A stretch of DNA of 64,000 bases from Rhyacophila brunnea (GCA_022495005.1 JAGYXB010000694.1:310001-374000), one strand, 5' to 3'. Positions 47,032 to 59,420 are shown, counted from the stretch's first letter. The notes: a model not told the origin generated them from the sequence alone. Numbers and translations: made by a program.

Positions 47032-48400
47032 TTACATAAGGGCAACGGTAGCTAATATATGACAAATTTCGAAAGTTCTAATAATACATGCAACATTGAG
47101 TAGGTTTATTAAAACTTTATAATGAAAAAATAGTTACAATGGGTGGGAAGGTTAGTGACAGTGACAATTATTGCTTAATATTTATAATTAACTATTAATG
47201 CCACAGTTTAATTTTATCATATTATTTAAGTTGATGCCTATGATTGAGTAACAAAAACGATCACATCTACGACGGTGTTACTTATTTAAGTTACGTTTAT
47301 CACTGTTTTCATTTTTAAATATATTATAATCTATTACTTATTTAGAGATCATAATTTTGGCTGCTTGATAAAATAAGTAAAAATTTCTCTTTGTATCTTC
47401 CATCAGAGTGAGTAAGCATATAATATGTAAAATGTTACGTATAACAATACTTCATAATAACAACGTAACGATTTATAATATTACGTACCTGCCTTAAAAT
47501 ATACCTGAATAAAAAAAAATATTGTGTATTGATAACTTAAAAAACGATTGATATTGGAATGTTAAAATTTAATCATCTTGAAAAGTAAATAGATGGTACC
47601 AATGCTTCTTTGCATTTTTTTATAAAAATTAACAGCAAGAAACAATCCATTAGTGAAGGTTTTGGATCATGGACATTTTAAATATCTACATTAACAAAAA
47701 GTTTTCGAGGAATAAACTCCATAGACAAATCGAAGCACTAGACTGCTTTTAAAAATATGCAGAACTTTGAAACTAATCTAACTAACTATCCAAAAATTTT
47801 AATGGTGAAATGGTTTGATGTTTTTTTCTGATTTTGAGCACCAATTTAACGTAGGTAGATACTATTTTAAATAGTGTAAAAAAACAAATCCCGAGATCGG
47901 GTAAATTTTAAAAATATAAAAAACTTTGGCAAAAAATATATACTTGATAACTGTAATTTTTAATATACCTACTGGTAAAACGGTGAACAATTCGACAAAA
48001 AGTGCGACGGTGAACGGTTTTTATTTATTTTATAAAGTACCGTATATCGTAGGGAAGCAATAACGCCCGATTGTACCGGACAACATGCCAACTCCGAATG
48101 ATTAGGTATCGATTTGCAATAACCGTTGGTGACGTATGATATCTACTAAAATTATTTGGTGGTTAAAATATTCGTTGCCATCTTACAGAAGATTAAATTT
48201 ATACATAATATAAAATAAAACTTACTAATATTACACTAAATTACAGCCAACTTCTGGTTATGAGACAGTTTGAAGCCGGTTCTTGCCTAATCCACGAAGG
48301 GGTGTTAGTTTTTTAGATTTTACAAAGTACTTATTTGTAAGTATAAGATACTTTTACTGATATTTTGGTCCGCTGTTTAAATTCATAAAATTACATTTTT
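47032..48400. other. AT-rich DNA, nothing assigned
   Basis: No exon or delimited repeat was recognised. Confidence 0.45.
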
Positions 48401-48403
48401 ACC

Positions 48404-48505
48404 GAGGGTTGGAGCGAACCCTTTTTTGGGTTGCTCCTCTCCAGCTCAGCTCCGGAATCTAACCCCTGCTCCAGCTACGCTCCAGGGACTGTTCGGCTCT
48501 GGCTA
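48404..48505. repeat. GCTCC/GGAGC-rich island 1
   Basis: A 100-bp GC-rich patch in AT-rich DNA is built from repeated GCTCC words (TTGCTCCTCTCCAGCTCAGC, CCCTGCTCCAGCTACGCTCC). It is not a clean tandem repeat. Confidence 0.55.
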
Positions 48506-48507
48506 GG

Positions 48508-48666
48508 TATTTTTTTTACAATAATTATTAATAACCATGTCCTTGTTTTTTCTTACAAGGTGGTTACTAGTAATTTTGAACAATCACAAACACCCAAGCT
48601 TTGAGAAGCAGAAAACTCTCGGGTAGAAGGCCAGTGCTTTACGCACTGCATCACGAGAGCCGCCTC
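48508..48666 (-). mobile_element. tRNA-derived SINE, family S2, copy 3
   Basis: The minus-strand copy has GATGCAGTGCGTAAAGCACT as its A-box region, GAGAGTTTTC, a degraded B box, then GCTTGGGTGTTTGTGATTGT and AAGGACATGGTTATTAATAA. It lies between the two GCTCC-rich islands. Confidence 0.8.
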
Positions 48667-48944
48667 TGACTAGGTATTGTAATTATATTATTTATACAAA
48701 TGTTAAAAAATGAAACAATAAGTAGTTTTCAAATAATCGTCATTTTCATTACATTAGTTCTATTAAACTATTGTCGATAGCAAATCGTCTTACATAATTT
48801 CCCTCTTTTGTCTAAAAAGTGAAGTTATTTATCACTGGGTAGTGTTGTCGTATTTCAAAAAATTCTAGTGTTGCAAAGTGCAAATATAATATTTTCATTG
48901 GATTTTAGGATGAAAATTTAATTACAATAAAAAGAAACATCCGG

Positions 48945-49040
48945 TGCAATGGAGCACCACAAATTTTCGGTGCTCCGGGTAAAACTTCATTGCTCCACTA
49001 CTCCGTGCTCCTGCTCGGAGCTCCGCTCCAAAGCTCTGCG
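48945..49040. repeat. GCTCC/GGAGC-rich island 2
   Basis: This is the second patch with the same words (CAATGGAGCACC, GGTGCTCCGGG, TGCTCCACTACTCCGTGCTC, GGAGCTCCGCTCC), about 440 bp after the first. Confidence 0.55.
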
Positions 49041-49689
49041 TTTTTACGTACAATATAAGAACTGATTATTGGTAAAATTTCATATTTTTTACTAATCTCA
49101 AGATTCTGAAATTGAAAAAAAAATTCTAATCCACTAAAGCTGGGATTTAAAAATCAACTGGGAATAATTATAATATATATCTATCTTTTGTAAATTAAAA
49201 TATTGTTTCTTTAATATAAATAAAATCGTAAAAATATCTTTCCATCGTAACGAAGCATAAAATTTATTAATTACGAAATTGCGTAATAATCGTAGGCAAA
49301 ATAATTCGGAACACTTAAGAAAATTGAATATCAATGCAAAGAGCTTTTTTATGGGCTGTAAAGTCTCAGGACGAAGGCATCTGCTAAATAATACTAAACA
49401 CTCAATTTTAATGCTGCCTTTTCATTAATTCAATTGATTAAAGTAAAAAAAAGGAATTTTTAAAAAGCTCTTAGTCTAATGGGACGACTAGACCAATTCC
49501 CTTCATTTCAAATAATCATATTAAGTTACTTACTTCCTTTTTGCAAACTGAAAATATTTTTTTAAAATTGCTTGATTCCATGTTACGTCAAACTAATTTA
49601 ATAATTACCATTATTATAAATCGATACAATTTTCATATATTATTGTCTATTACAAAGATATTCAAAAAAATCTTTTCAGTAATTTAAAA

Positions 49690-50185
49690 ATAAATTTCAA
49701 TGGATTTATAATGGATACGAGGTATAAATGAGAACTCTGCCATTCTGGGCAGTGTTGACTTGTGTGTCCCTGATAATTATCTTAGAAATAGAGAGCATCA
49801 GTTGTTTATTCTCCTAAGATGCAGAACCAACCTGCCACTGGTAATGCCTATTGGGAGGGCGATAACTATGTTCAACGAAATTACTTCGGGTGTTGATATA
49901 TTCCACCTACGTGAAGATGAGTATAGATGGACGTTGTTTTATAAATTCTTAAAATCGTCCGATGTACTTCCTTGTACTTATCTAATTCATATATTGTGTA
50001 TTTACACATTTCTCTGTTTAATAACTTACTATCTATCTCTACACTGATCTATCTCTTTTTTCATGTAATACTGTTTTATATTTCAGTTTCTAAATGTCAT
50101 GTTGTGAACGTCTTAAACTTATAATTTGTAATGTCCACAATATGTTAAAAATAAATAAATTGAATTGAATTGAATTGAAAAAAAA
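49690..50185 (+). pseudogene. LINE relic, 3' end with TTGAA tail
   Basis: Encodes INENSAILGSVDLCVPDNYL, and after frameshifts a block such as LRCRTNLPLVMPIGRAITMF, NEI. This fits the final domain of jockey/R1/CR1-type reverse transcriptases that end ..RT.Y....P......N. It is followed by a 3' untranslated region and the repeat tail TTGAATTGAATTGAATTGAA. A 5'-truncated relative is at 629-721. The frame at 49760 belongs to it. Confidence 0.75.
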
Positions 50186-50205
50186 AGTTTTGCACCATTC
50201 CATTT

Positions 50206-50300
50206 GAGTCGGTTTTTGCGTCCCGGGCTTAAAATTTCGGCATCTTCATGCACTATGTGCACTCATCAACAGGTAAATACACAATTATAACGAATATATA
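50206..50300 (-). mobile_element. Half copy of foldback family G
   Basis: CGTCCCGGGC, AATTTCGGCATCTTCATGCA, TGTGCACTCATC and ATAACGAATA match the reverse complement of 10040-10140. It abuts the LINE tail on its left. Confidence 0.55.
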
Positions 50301-50584
50301 TTAAATTGATACAATAGAGTAGGTAAAAACTTTATCACCTACCTATTAATTCAAGGATCACAATAAAAATATAACAAACAAATTATAAATAGTTAGTGTT
50401 TTTAAAAAGAAAACCCTATGACTAATAACACAATCAACAGGTGTATACATTGTCAAACCCTAATAATAGATTAATCAATAAATACTACAATCAAGAGGTG
50501 TAAAATCTTCAATACTGGAAACAATGATGGCAACGTATTGGGAATTTAATGAATTAAATTTAATAAATTAATTTTATTAATTAA

Positions 50585-51070
50585 TGAGAATAACGCACAG
50601 TCGTTGCATACGGGTGCAAGTCATGGACGTTAAATATGAAAGCAGCTGAAATGGTGGACTGCTTTGGGAGAAAGATCCTTAGGCGGATATACGGACCCAT
50701 GAATGATGGTGCGGAGTGGAGAATTAGGTACAACACGGAACTATAATACCGCTTATACCAAGATTCAAAACTCTCCACCTTCATAAAACTCCAGAGGCTA
50801 AACTGGGCAGGCCATGTCCAGCGCATGCCTGAAACACGGATACCGAAGAAGATCCTCGAAGGAAACCCAGAGGGGAAGAGGCCAGTAGGAAAGCCACACA
50901 CAAGATGGGGTGATAACATTACAAAAGATGCCAACCAGCTGCTAAAAATCAGAAACTGGAAAATACGTGCGGAGGACCGTTCCGGCTGGAGGACGACGGT
51001 GGAGGCGGCCAGGGCTCGACTTGAGCTGAAGCGCCATCAAAGAAGAAGAACTAATGAGATTTATCAATAA
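50585..51070 (+). pseudogene. LINE relic: C-terminal region, longest coding remnant
   Basis: The plus strand reads VAYGCKSWTLNMKAAEMVDC, FGRKILRRIYGPMNDGAEWR, LQRLNWAGHVQRMPETRIPK and KRPVGKPHTRWGDNI, followed by WKIRAEDRSGWRTTVEAARA. This is the conserved tail of non-LTR elements (RKI.R.I.GP, L.W.GHV.RM, RP.G.P..RW.D). The last 81 codons (50825-51070) are still open in one frame, so this copy is younger than the other LINE relics here. There is one visible frame break upstream. Confidence 0.9.
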
Positions 51071-52005
51071 TACCTATCACTCTTTAAAAAGATATTGTTA
51101 TTTGTTAAACAAATATACATACATGCTACTTTTTTATTTAGCAAAATCCACAAATAAGCAAACATACATACCCAAATACACACACTATATACATACATTT
51201 TAAGAATGTATGTTTCTACAAAGTCTACAAATTAGTCAGACAGAGCTTAAAAATGAACATCAAACTCTTTATTTTTTTGATATACTTATATATAATAATG
51301 TCACATTATGTTTATCAAAGAATTCGTAAAATTAATTCTTCTTGGAACTTTTGCGTCTGAATATAACTTTTTAAAAACAGTTGATAAAATAAATTACGTT
51401 TTCATCTGAGCATTGAAACATAGATAAATACAAACATGACCAATATTTCTTAATTTTCAAGATACTTTTAGCTTTCCTAAAAAAGAGAACATGATAAGGA
51501 TTCTGACATTTCATGTAAAAAAATCTTATTCGTCTTGATGAAAAGATTTCAATTTACGATTTTCGTCAGACCGTCGGTCATTCAGTAAATAGATATTTTT
51601 TTACGTTTGATCTATGAAATATAGTAGCCATAAGACTAGGCGAGCAAAATTTATTTCAAATATTTATCATTGCCTACCATCAAACGACATATAATATATT
51701 TTCTGAGCTCCAAAGATAATATTTTATTTCCATGCAAATTTAAATTCTTTTCTCTATGAATAGGTGTATTAGTACTTCTACATCATATAATACTGCCGGG
51801 ATAAGGAAAAAGACAGTGTTATTAGTTTTAGGTGCCTATTTAGAGATTATGTCAAAACTATCCAATAATTTTACGTAATTTAAGAAAAAAGGTATCTTAA
51901 AACTTGGGTCCTTATTTCACTAAAACTAAAAACACAGTATTTTTACTTAGCAGAGCAGTAATATACGCGTCTATCATTGAACAAAATCGTGTCCAGAAAC
52001 TTGTA
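51071..52005. other. AT-rich DNA, nothing assigned
   Basis: AT-rich sequence downstream of the LINE relic, without recognisable features. Confidence 0.45.
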
Positions 52006-52010
52006 CGTAT

Positions 52011-52372
52011 GCAGTTCGCCGTACCACACTTCACCGTGCAATGTTGTATCAGAAATATATGGCCGTACATTAAAGACCGTCCAACCTCTTTAGGTCGTAT
52101 AGTACTGACATTAAATTCATGTCTAAATAAAACGCGGTTCTTGTCAGTTTACACTTTAGAGGAAGCCAGCAGCAATTTTGAAAATAGCCGATATACTCGG
52201 GTATTTGTTAGGTTAGGTTAGGTTTTCATTCTTGAATTCATGAATTTTGTCAAAATTTAATTAATGTTCATATTAAATCTAAATAATATTGGAGGCCGTA
52301 TAGTATAGTCACCTCTTTCCGATAAGAAAGCTCACGGCGAACTGTGCCACGGTGAAATGTTTTACGTACAAT
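52011..52372. mobile_element. Foldback-like element related to 23977, with a nested TTAGG fragment
   Basis: Begins TTGTACGTATGCAGTTCGCC and ends GGTGAAATGTTTTACGTACA. It shares its first 17 bases and the block CCACGGTGAAATGTT with the element at 23977. Within it, 52172-52222 (TTTTGAAAATAGCCGATATA then GTTAGGTTAGGTTAGG) is a half copy of the hairpin element at 2609. The 105-codon frame at 51904 crosses this junction and is not a gene. Confidence 0.6.
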
Positions 52373-52549
52373 TTACATGTAACCGAACACAATATGCCTC
52401 TATCGTTTCTCTCCTGTCCTGTGCTTTCGACACTCAACTCAGTCCCGCAACTTACTCTTCTAATATTATCCATTAATCTTTTTTTTTTAATTTATGTCCG
52501 AACTTAAGAAGGTCATAATTAATGTTTTTCCTCAGAGTGAAAATTATTG

Positions 52550-52735
52550 TATTAACAGATTTTTGTTTTTCACGAGAAACGGATGTTAGGCACTTATCAG
52601 TATATTAGATCTATACTCTAGGTCTAAACACACATTGAAAAATAACATGTTAACTTGTCAGATTCGGGAATCAAACCCGTAACCCACGATATTATAGGCC
52701 TGACGCGTAACCGTTCAGCCATCGTGTGCTAATAG
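52550..52735 (-). mobile_element. tRNA-derived SINE, family S1, copy 3
   Basis: The minus-strand head is the clearest of the family: GATGGCTGAACGGTTACGCG (A box) and GGGTTTGATTCCCG (B box). The body is somewhat diverged (ATACTGATAAGTGCC, AACAAAAATCTGTTAATAC). Confidence 0.82.
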
Positions 52736-53004
52736 AAGCATTCAAATTCTTCAATGACCTGTTTGGGTCCTCTATTCCAGAACCTTTCTCTCACACCTGT
52801 TATACATTCTACTGACGTGTCTGGTTCACCGCCATGCAATTATTAGTCTGTATATTTATAATATAATATGTTATTGTGAAAAAATGATAATAAGTGGTCA
52901 TTACCAGGTCTTTCTCGGTTGACACAGGTGGACGTCGATAGATACAGGTTGTATGAAATTACGAAATTTTAAAAACTTGTTTTTAAAATACTCCGATGTT
53001 AATC

Positions 53005-53175
53005 TTCCTGAGACTCTAAAATGTGTCTGAGACGCATTCTGCAGTTTTTTAGACATATGTGTCAATCGGCATGGACCAGATTACTTGAAAAGACTGTTGG
53101 TTCTGAGTAGCCTCTAAGGAATACGAAGCAGAGGAAGAGAACGATCACGTGAATGAGCTTAGTAGATGCCAACTT
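53005..53175 (+). pseudogene. LINE relic, C-terminal fragment
   Basis: MCLRRILQFFRHMCQSAWTR, LLEKTVGSE parallels ICLRRILQFFGHIVRRGPDN, LERLVVLGS at 56190-56260. A 3'-end piece of the same family (TGGTCACGATTCTCAGCCAT) lies at 53858-53890, so the copy is probably interrupted. Confidence 0.7.
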
Positions 53176-54604
53176 CGGTATGGAGAGTCGAAAGTTGTGA
53201 TTATATTATGCTGCACGTTGCGTACTATCACTTGACATCACAGTAAGCTGCTGCTACGGGAAAAAGTGTGTAATATTGTTTTTCTTTGTGCTTAAAATGT
53301 TATCAGACTGATGCTCCCATCCCGTAACACATTTTGAAGCTTTAAAAGAACATTGTCAGTTAGCAAAATCTGCCGAAATTCCCAGAACAACAATGAGGTC
53401 ACCTCACTTTGTACTGCTCTGCATCGACACCTGCATGACTCAATGACCGCTTTTATCATTTTCTACATGCTTACACATTTTTGACACATGTCAAAATCGA
53501 GTGTTTTTGATTTTTAGCTATTGACACTATGTATTTTCTATAAGAATGTTGTCTATTATTTATGGTCTGCAGCTTCGGTTTTGTTCAAAATATTATCTAT
53601 GGATTTAATATTGCAAGTAATTTTAATATTCGCACACAAAGAAACTAATAAAATTAATTGAAATTGGCATGAATAATGAATAATAATTCAAAATACTAAA
53701 GCATTAGAGTTGGCACTCTCCATCATATAATTTACAGAGATGGTGATCGTTCAAAATAATCTGCAAAATGACAAAACCATAGACTAAATTTGGACAGTAC
53801 GAGACGTTCATTTCAATAATATAATTACAACTTTAGTCACTGAAGATGGCTGTATTTCAGGGTGGTCACGATTCTCAGCCATGCGGAAACGTCCAAGAAA
53901 AAAAAAGTTTTAAATTTTATCACTAACGTCCCTTTACCATAGCAGAGTAGATATTACGTCTGCATTATCTAATAAATGGTAGAATATGACTAACTAAAAG
54001 TACTTGAATCAAATAAAATTGTTAAACACTTTTCTGCGAAGGCTTATGAGGCCAATTTCAGCCAGTCAATGAATAATATTTCCATAATTTTTATTTTTCT
54101 CCGTATATGGACCCACTTTGAATACCATATAAAGGAGAAGATCGCGCCGCATACGCGCGGAATGCCCTCAGATTACTGTCCCGTAGGGCGAAGTGCCCAG
54201 AATATTTTTTTATTCCTTTTTATCAAAGGGTAGACTGGGTTGGGATACTTTGAATATTCTTCATCTATTGACAAAAAAAACGAGGGCCGGCGAAATCTGT
54301 TTAAATGTGCCCCTAAAGACAATCTCTCCCAGAAACGTTTTTATTTGTAAGGCATACGAGATGCGCATACTTTGACGACCATTTTTATATAAAGGTTTTT
54401 TAGAATATATTTACCTTATTTTTTGTAGTTTTCAATGCTAAATTTTATACTTACAACGTTTTTTTGAAACATCATCCCGCTCGATCGTCTGCTGTGTTTT
54501 AATTTAGACTATATAAAAAGAAAAAAGGACGTAACCAGGGAACTGAAATACCTGACGGGTAAGGAGAAGCAGGCTACCGATCTCGAGTAAGGAAGAATTT
54601 TTTT

Positions 54605-54830
54605 TTGACCATATCCAATCCTAATAGGATTATATGGGCCTCCACAGAGTAGAGATTTGTATTAACAGATTTTGTTTTTTACGAGAAATGGATGTCAGCC
54701 ACTTGCTCAACCTAATAGGTCCATACTCTGACTCACACAAATTGAAAAACAATATGTGTACTTGCCAGACCCAGGATTCGAACGGCGTTATAGTCCAACG
54801 CTTAAGCCGCGCGGCTACTGTGGGTATCGA
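54605..54830 (-). mobile_element. tRNA-derived SINE, family S1, copy 4
   Basis: Full-length on the minus strand: AGTAGCCGCGCGGCTTAAGC head, CGTTCGAATCCTGGGTCTGG B box, AATAGGTTGAGCAAGTGGCT body, and ATATAATCCTATTAGGATTG end. The 93-codon frame at 54634 is a shadow. Confidence 0.85.
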
Positions 54831-55109
54831 AGGAAGAATACTGGATAAATTAAAACACGTGTCAAGAATACTTCATACGTCAAATACTGACAACTGCTCT
54901 CGGTTTATGCATTGATGCTCGTTTAATGTTGGTGTATTTATTACACACACTATTGGACGTATATAATGCGTGGTTCATTTTTGTAGGACACTCACACATT
55001 CAAAACTTTTCGTCAAAATTTACTGTATTGGTATTAACCTATCGGAATTCTGTTTATTATCTGTTCTGTAGACGTAACCCTCTTTTTTTAAATAGGTTTT
55101 GTTGGATAA

Positions 55110-55990
55110 TAACGTTGTAGGTATTATACAACTAAATACACGTTGTGTCCGAAAGATGCAAAGTGCAATCGCCGATTTATTATCTAAATTTAAAAAAAAA
55201 ATATACTTTGGACGCTGAAGACGCACTTGGCGCGTAATGACCAGGTGGCCGATCGATGTAATTAATCTGCATTTTAAAGGTGGTATTAACCATCATATTT
55301 GTTGGTTTTTATTTAATTAACTCAATAATTAATATCAGATTAAGAATACAAAAACCAAATTATTGATCATGCACTTCAAGGTGATGTCTATTTTGTATTT
55401 TTAACTTTGACCGAAAACTATAACAAACACGTACTTCCTGTAAAATTTGATTTGTGTGGATTACGTTCTTTTTCCATTTTAAAGTCGAATGCTAAAAATC
55501 TTCATCTATCAATATGTCACAGCAAATGAATTTTATATCGGCGACAAATTATCAATACTTTATCGATTTTGTGGGAAGTAAGCATTGGCTAGTGTCTAAT
55601 TTCAACATTTTCCAATAAACATTATTATAGAGGGCATGTCAAAAGCAGACACGGGTTACCGAAACGTAGAGCGACCTTTGTCATGCGGTCGGCTTACAGC
55701 AGCCGATGATTTGGATTTATGACGTATTACGTTACTGCTCAGAGCGGAGTTTGATTAAAAAGTAATTGATTATTAATAATATCACAAACCATTAGGCATA
55801 CATTCATACATTATTACTTTATGTATCGTAAAAAAAGGTGTTGGGAAAGATTTATTATTTTAAATTTTAAATGGCCACGCTATAGTATAATACGATACTT
55901 CTAAATCTCATACTGAGGATTCGGAATTCGACTCTCAGTGAGGTCATATGGAAGGATCGGGAAATTTCTATTGCCACAAAAATGATGCTT
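55110..55990. other. Unassigned DNA
   Basis: A GC-richer patch at 55635-55755 (ACGGGTTACCGAAACGTAGA, GTCGGCTTACAGCAGCCGAT) has no recognisable coding content. Confidence 0.35.
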
Positions 55991-55994
55991 GTGC

Positions 55995-56475
55995 AAACAT
56001 TAGTGTTATGTAGTGATACTGAGTCGAGTCGTGGACCCTGAAGGCAAGGGAACGGAAGGCAATTATTGATGCCTTTGAGTTGTGGTGTTGGCCTCGAATG
56101 CTTCGAATTTCTTGGATATAGCACAGAACAAACCAGTCAATCATCCAGAGACTGAAGATAAAGGAACGGCTCTCGGCGATATGTCTGAGAAGAATTCTGC
56201 AGTTTTTTGGACACATTGTCAGGCGCGGACCGGACAACCTGGAGAGACTGGTAGTTTTGGGTAGCCTCCAGGGAAGGCGAAGCTGAGGAAGAGCGTCTGC
56301 GCGATGCAGCGACCAAGTGAAAGATCTGACTGGGAGGGGAGGGGCACCATCCATTCTGCCCTGAGAGAAGCAAAAGATCGAGAAGGATGGAAAGTCTTGG
56401 TCGCTCAAAGGATGGCGAAATTCAAATGTGGTCACGATCCTCAGCCATGAGTGCAAGAACAAGAAGAGAGAGGTC
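55995..56475 (+). pseudogene. LINE relic, C-terminal tail to 3' end
   Basis: The plus strand reads ESWTLKARERKAIIDAFELW, TNQSIIQRLKIKERLSAICL, RRILQFFGHIVRRGPDNLER and LVVLGSLQGRR, then a tail ending NVVTILSHEC. This is the canonical non-LTR tail (E.W.L....I.AFE.W..RR, ERL...LRRILQFFGHI.RR). Stops interrupt it. It is the reference copy for the relics at 14555, 15240 and 53005. The 169-codon minus-strand frame at 55968-56477 is a shadow of it. Confidence 0.88.
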
Positions 56476-56479
56476 ATAA

Positions 56480-57175
56480 TACATTTTTGTTTTGTTACTC
56501 GATATACCTCATCGCCTTCACTCCCTCTCTTACTCTTTACATTGTTTATGCTGCATCTCTTTCAGTCTGAGACAAGTTGCCCTAACACAAAATTATGACG
56601 CAAACGATTCGTGATAAAATTTAAAAGAGGGCCTCTTAAGAGTTAAAATCTGCCAAATAAATGGATACATATTATAGAAAGTTTTGATTAAATATAAATA
56701 TACCTTCATTATTTTAATTCCAAAGTTGCAAAGAAAAATTCTAAAATGCCCACATCATGGTCGTGTTGTGACAATCCAGATAAAAATGTATTGTAAAATG
56801 CATATGTTTTTCTTTCAAGGTGTGTTTGGATTCAGCGCATAGATTATTTGGCAAACAACCACATAGAAAAATAACTGTGCTTAAACAAAATTGATCAGGT
56901 CAATGTTTCTATTAAGTTGCACTACCACGCACCATGCATTTATTCTGATAAAATAAATAAACATAAACATATGTATCTCGATAAGTCTCTGAAAAATATA
57001 TGGCACTTCACAACAAAAAAAAATTGCACCAGTATCTTATCCTTGCTCTATAATAATTGGAGTTTACCATACAGTGTGGTGTTGATTTGTTTAGAACTAT
57101 CCACATAATCCAGGTTTCTACTTTATCTGAAGTATATTCATCCCATATATTCAGACTATTTTTTATCATGTTAAA
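56480..57175. other. AT-rich DNA, nothing assigned
   Basis: No recognisable features in this stretch. Confidence 0.4.
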
Positions 57176-57179
57176 ATCA

Positions 57180-57270
57180 TTTTTACCACGTTTTTCTTAG
57201 CTCGTAATCTTGTTTGTCCAGTGGTTGTTTATCCAGAACAAATCTTGCAATCGATTTTTAACTAACTGTT
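57180..57270 (+). repeat. Direct repeat K, left copy
   Basis: CTTGTTTGTCCAGTGGTTGT, TTATCCAGAACAAATCTTGC and AATCGATTTTTAACTA recur at 57578-57668 with few changes, 398 bp downstream. A (TA)n tract follows at 57298-57316. Confidence 0.75.
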
Positions 57271-57577
57271 TAGACTGCTAAATTGTTGTAACACTTTTAT
57301 ATATATATATATATATACACATACATATGATAAACTACCGTTGATAGCCACCGACAGCCGCCTTGCGTATAGAATAGATCGAGAGAGGTCGATAACGTGG
57401 CGTATGAATTTATTAGTGTCCGGATCATTCTTCGCTCACAATTATTATTCTTAGTGCATGTACCTACTGAACTATCGAAAAAATATGTTTGATTCAAAGT
57501 GGCTGTTTATTTGTAATAAAATTGTTACTAATTGTTTAACATTATTTGTCAAAACTGTTTCGTTTGCATTTCTACTA

Positions 57578-57668
57578 TTTTATTACAACGTTTTCATTAG
57601 GTCGTATTCTTATTTGTCCGGTGGTTGTTTATCCAGTACAAATCTTGCAATCGATTTTTAACTATCTT
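57578..57668 (+). repeat. Direct repeat K, right copy
   Basis: CTTATTTGTCCGGTGGTTGT, TTATCCAGTACAAATCTTGC and AATCGATTTTTAACTA. A local duplication or the two ends of a small element would both explain the pair. Confidence 0.75.
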
Positions 57669-58494
57669 CCCGACTAGCTAGACATTTGAAACTTTTAGAA
57701 TATATCAGAATACGATGCCAATGCATTCTTTTAATACTTTTAGCCATATTTAAGTAGAATTGAATTCATTTTCAGTTAATTTTGTTTTGTATGAAAAGCT
57801 ATTTCGGAAGAAATCCGTAATTCAATCCACTATTATTGGTAGCTAAGGGGGTGGTCATAGCAACTAAATTATTAATATATACGTGCGTTACTATAGAAAT
57901 CAAAATAGCATTTCAGTATTCTATATTTGTTTGTTGCAAAATAGTAAAAAATGATTTGTTGACAATTGCCTTATTTGTCGTAAATTATTAATACATAGAA
58001 TTGTCAAGTTTATATGATTCAACAGAAAATTTTTAAATGTGGTATATAAAAAGTTCTTTTTATCTTGTAATTATTATCATATTAATAATTGCATATAGCT
58101 ATAAGAGGGAAGTCGTAAAGTATGGCTAAATCCAGTGCTTCAGTTATTATATTCAGATTAATTTAAAATTTAATACTTTTATTATTTTAACTGGAACGTG
58201 CGATAAAAATATTTCAAAAACCTACCCTTATTTTCAAAGTATGGATTCATTGTATTGTATGTATTCTAAAAACAACAAAATATTACGGCTTTATTGTGTT
58301 ATCTACAACTCAGCGCATATCTAGTGCATGGAATGGATAGGAGGAAAAAGAAAATATGACAAATATTCATTTCGATTGAGAAAACAGCAGCTGAATTGCA
58401 CTTGTTTGTAAAAAAAATATCTAGATTTTTTTCTAATATGAGTAGTCGGTATGTCTCTAAAGATTTGAAACCAGGCAAACTCGTAAAAGATGGT

Positions 58495-58605
58495 AGATGT
58501 ACGTGGCAGTGAAAATCTAGTTACTGAGAAAGGTGGAGGAAACTAGGGGAGGCCCTTATCCAGTAGTGATTTGAGACTGATGACGACGATAACAATTCAT
58601 ATGCA
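58495..58605 (+). pseudogene. LINE 3' tail fragment
   Basis: GGGGAGGCCCTTATCCAGTA and GATTTGAGACTGATGACGAC resemble the end of RTE-like LINEs (W..LGEA.IQ.., stop, then a GATGAT-type tail). Confidence 0.6.
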
Positions 58606-58929
58606 CTAAATATACAAGTACATAGCTATACCAGTGGTTAACAATCAATACTGTAGATGTCTAATATAAACCTAGATTGAGTTATTAGTGGAATATAATT
58701 ATATACCTACGCAATATACATTTGGTTGACTTTTAATAAAAACATATTGGAAAAAAAGCTTTACAAAATGGGATGACATTTTTTAATATTATACCATTGC
58801 AGACAAGTTGAATTACAGAACATATAATTTATGACTGAACGGTAAATAGTGGACACTTTCAGTTTCGATTGTCAACTATTGATAACATATTGAAGCTTTG
58901 ATGGGGTACGGGTAAAACTTCTTTTTCAA

Positions 58930-59420
58930 GACGAGAAGTCTAGACGAGGCTATCCCTGTTGGTCGAGTCATAATGCGCTTATAGCTGTTTTCTTATTGGA
59001 TGATAACATACCTATATTATTATAAAAATTCTTCTAGATTTATAAATAAATTAAATTTACTTAATTTTATAAATACATGTCGATGCTTCTTTGATATTTT
59101 TATAGACAAAATAAATAGCACATATATATTTTAATGTGTATTGACAAAACAACACTTTTTATTTAATATCTTAATATTCGCTACATATGCAAACCCATAA
59201 AGTTCATTGGATCTACGTGGCAGAGGAAGGGACCGAGAAGAGTAGAGGGTGTTAGAAAAGGTTTTTATCTAACAGTGAACCAACCGGGCTAATGATAATG
59301 ATAATAACATACATAAATCGAAATACTGTCGTGATACTGTAAATATTTCTACCTCAATTGGACATAGTTATGCAGAAAGTAGCCGGTCCACAATAAATAA
59401 AAAGAATGAGATATGATATA
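58930..59420. repeat. Dispersed repeat C, copy 2 (no SINE), with LINE 3' fragment
   Basis: This is the counterpart of 21880-22640. TTCTTTGATATTTTTATAGA, CAAAATAAATAG shows the site without the SINE. Positions 59205-59315 look like another LINE 3' end (GGAAGGGACCGAGAAGAGTA ... AATGATAATGATAATAAC). Confidence 0.55.

Noticed and set aside
51904..52221. 105-codon plus-strand frame
   Set aside because: It crosses from unassigned DNA into a foldback element and then into a TTAGG-bearing fragment, so it cannot be a real gene.
54517..55098. ACGTAACC words as the two ends of a MITE like 21249
   Set aside because: The two words are in the same orientation and not inverted, so they do not make terminal inverted repeats.
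55968..56477. 169-codon minus-strand frame, the longest in the window
   Set aside because: The plus strand here encodes the recognisable LINE tail. The minus frame is a shadow with no family features.
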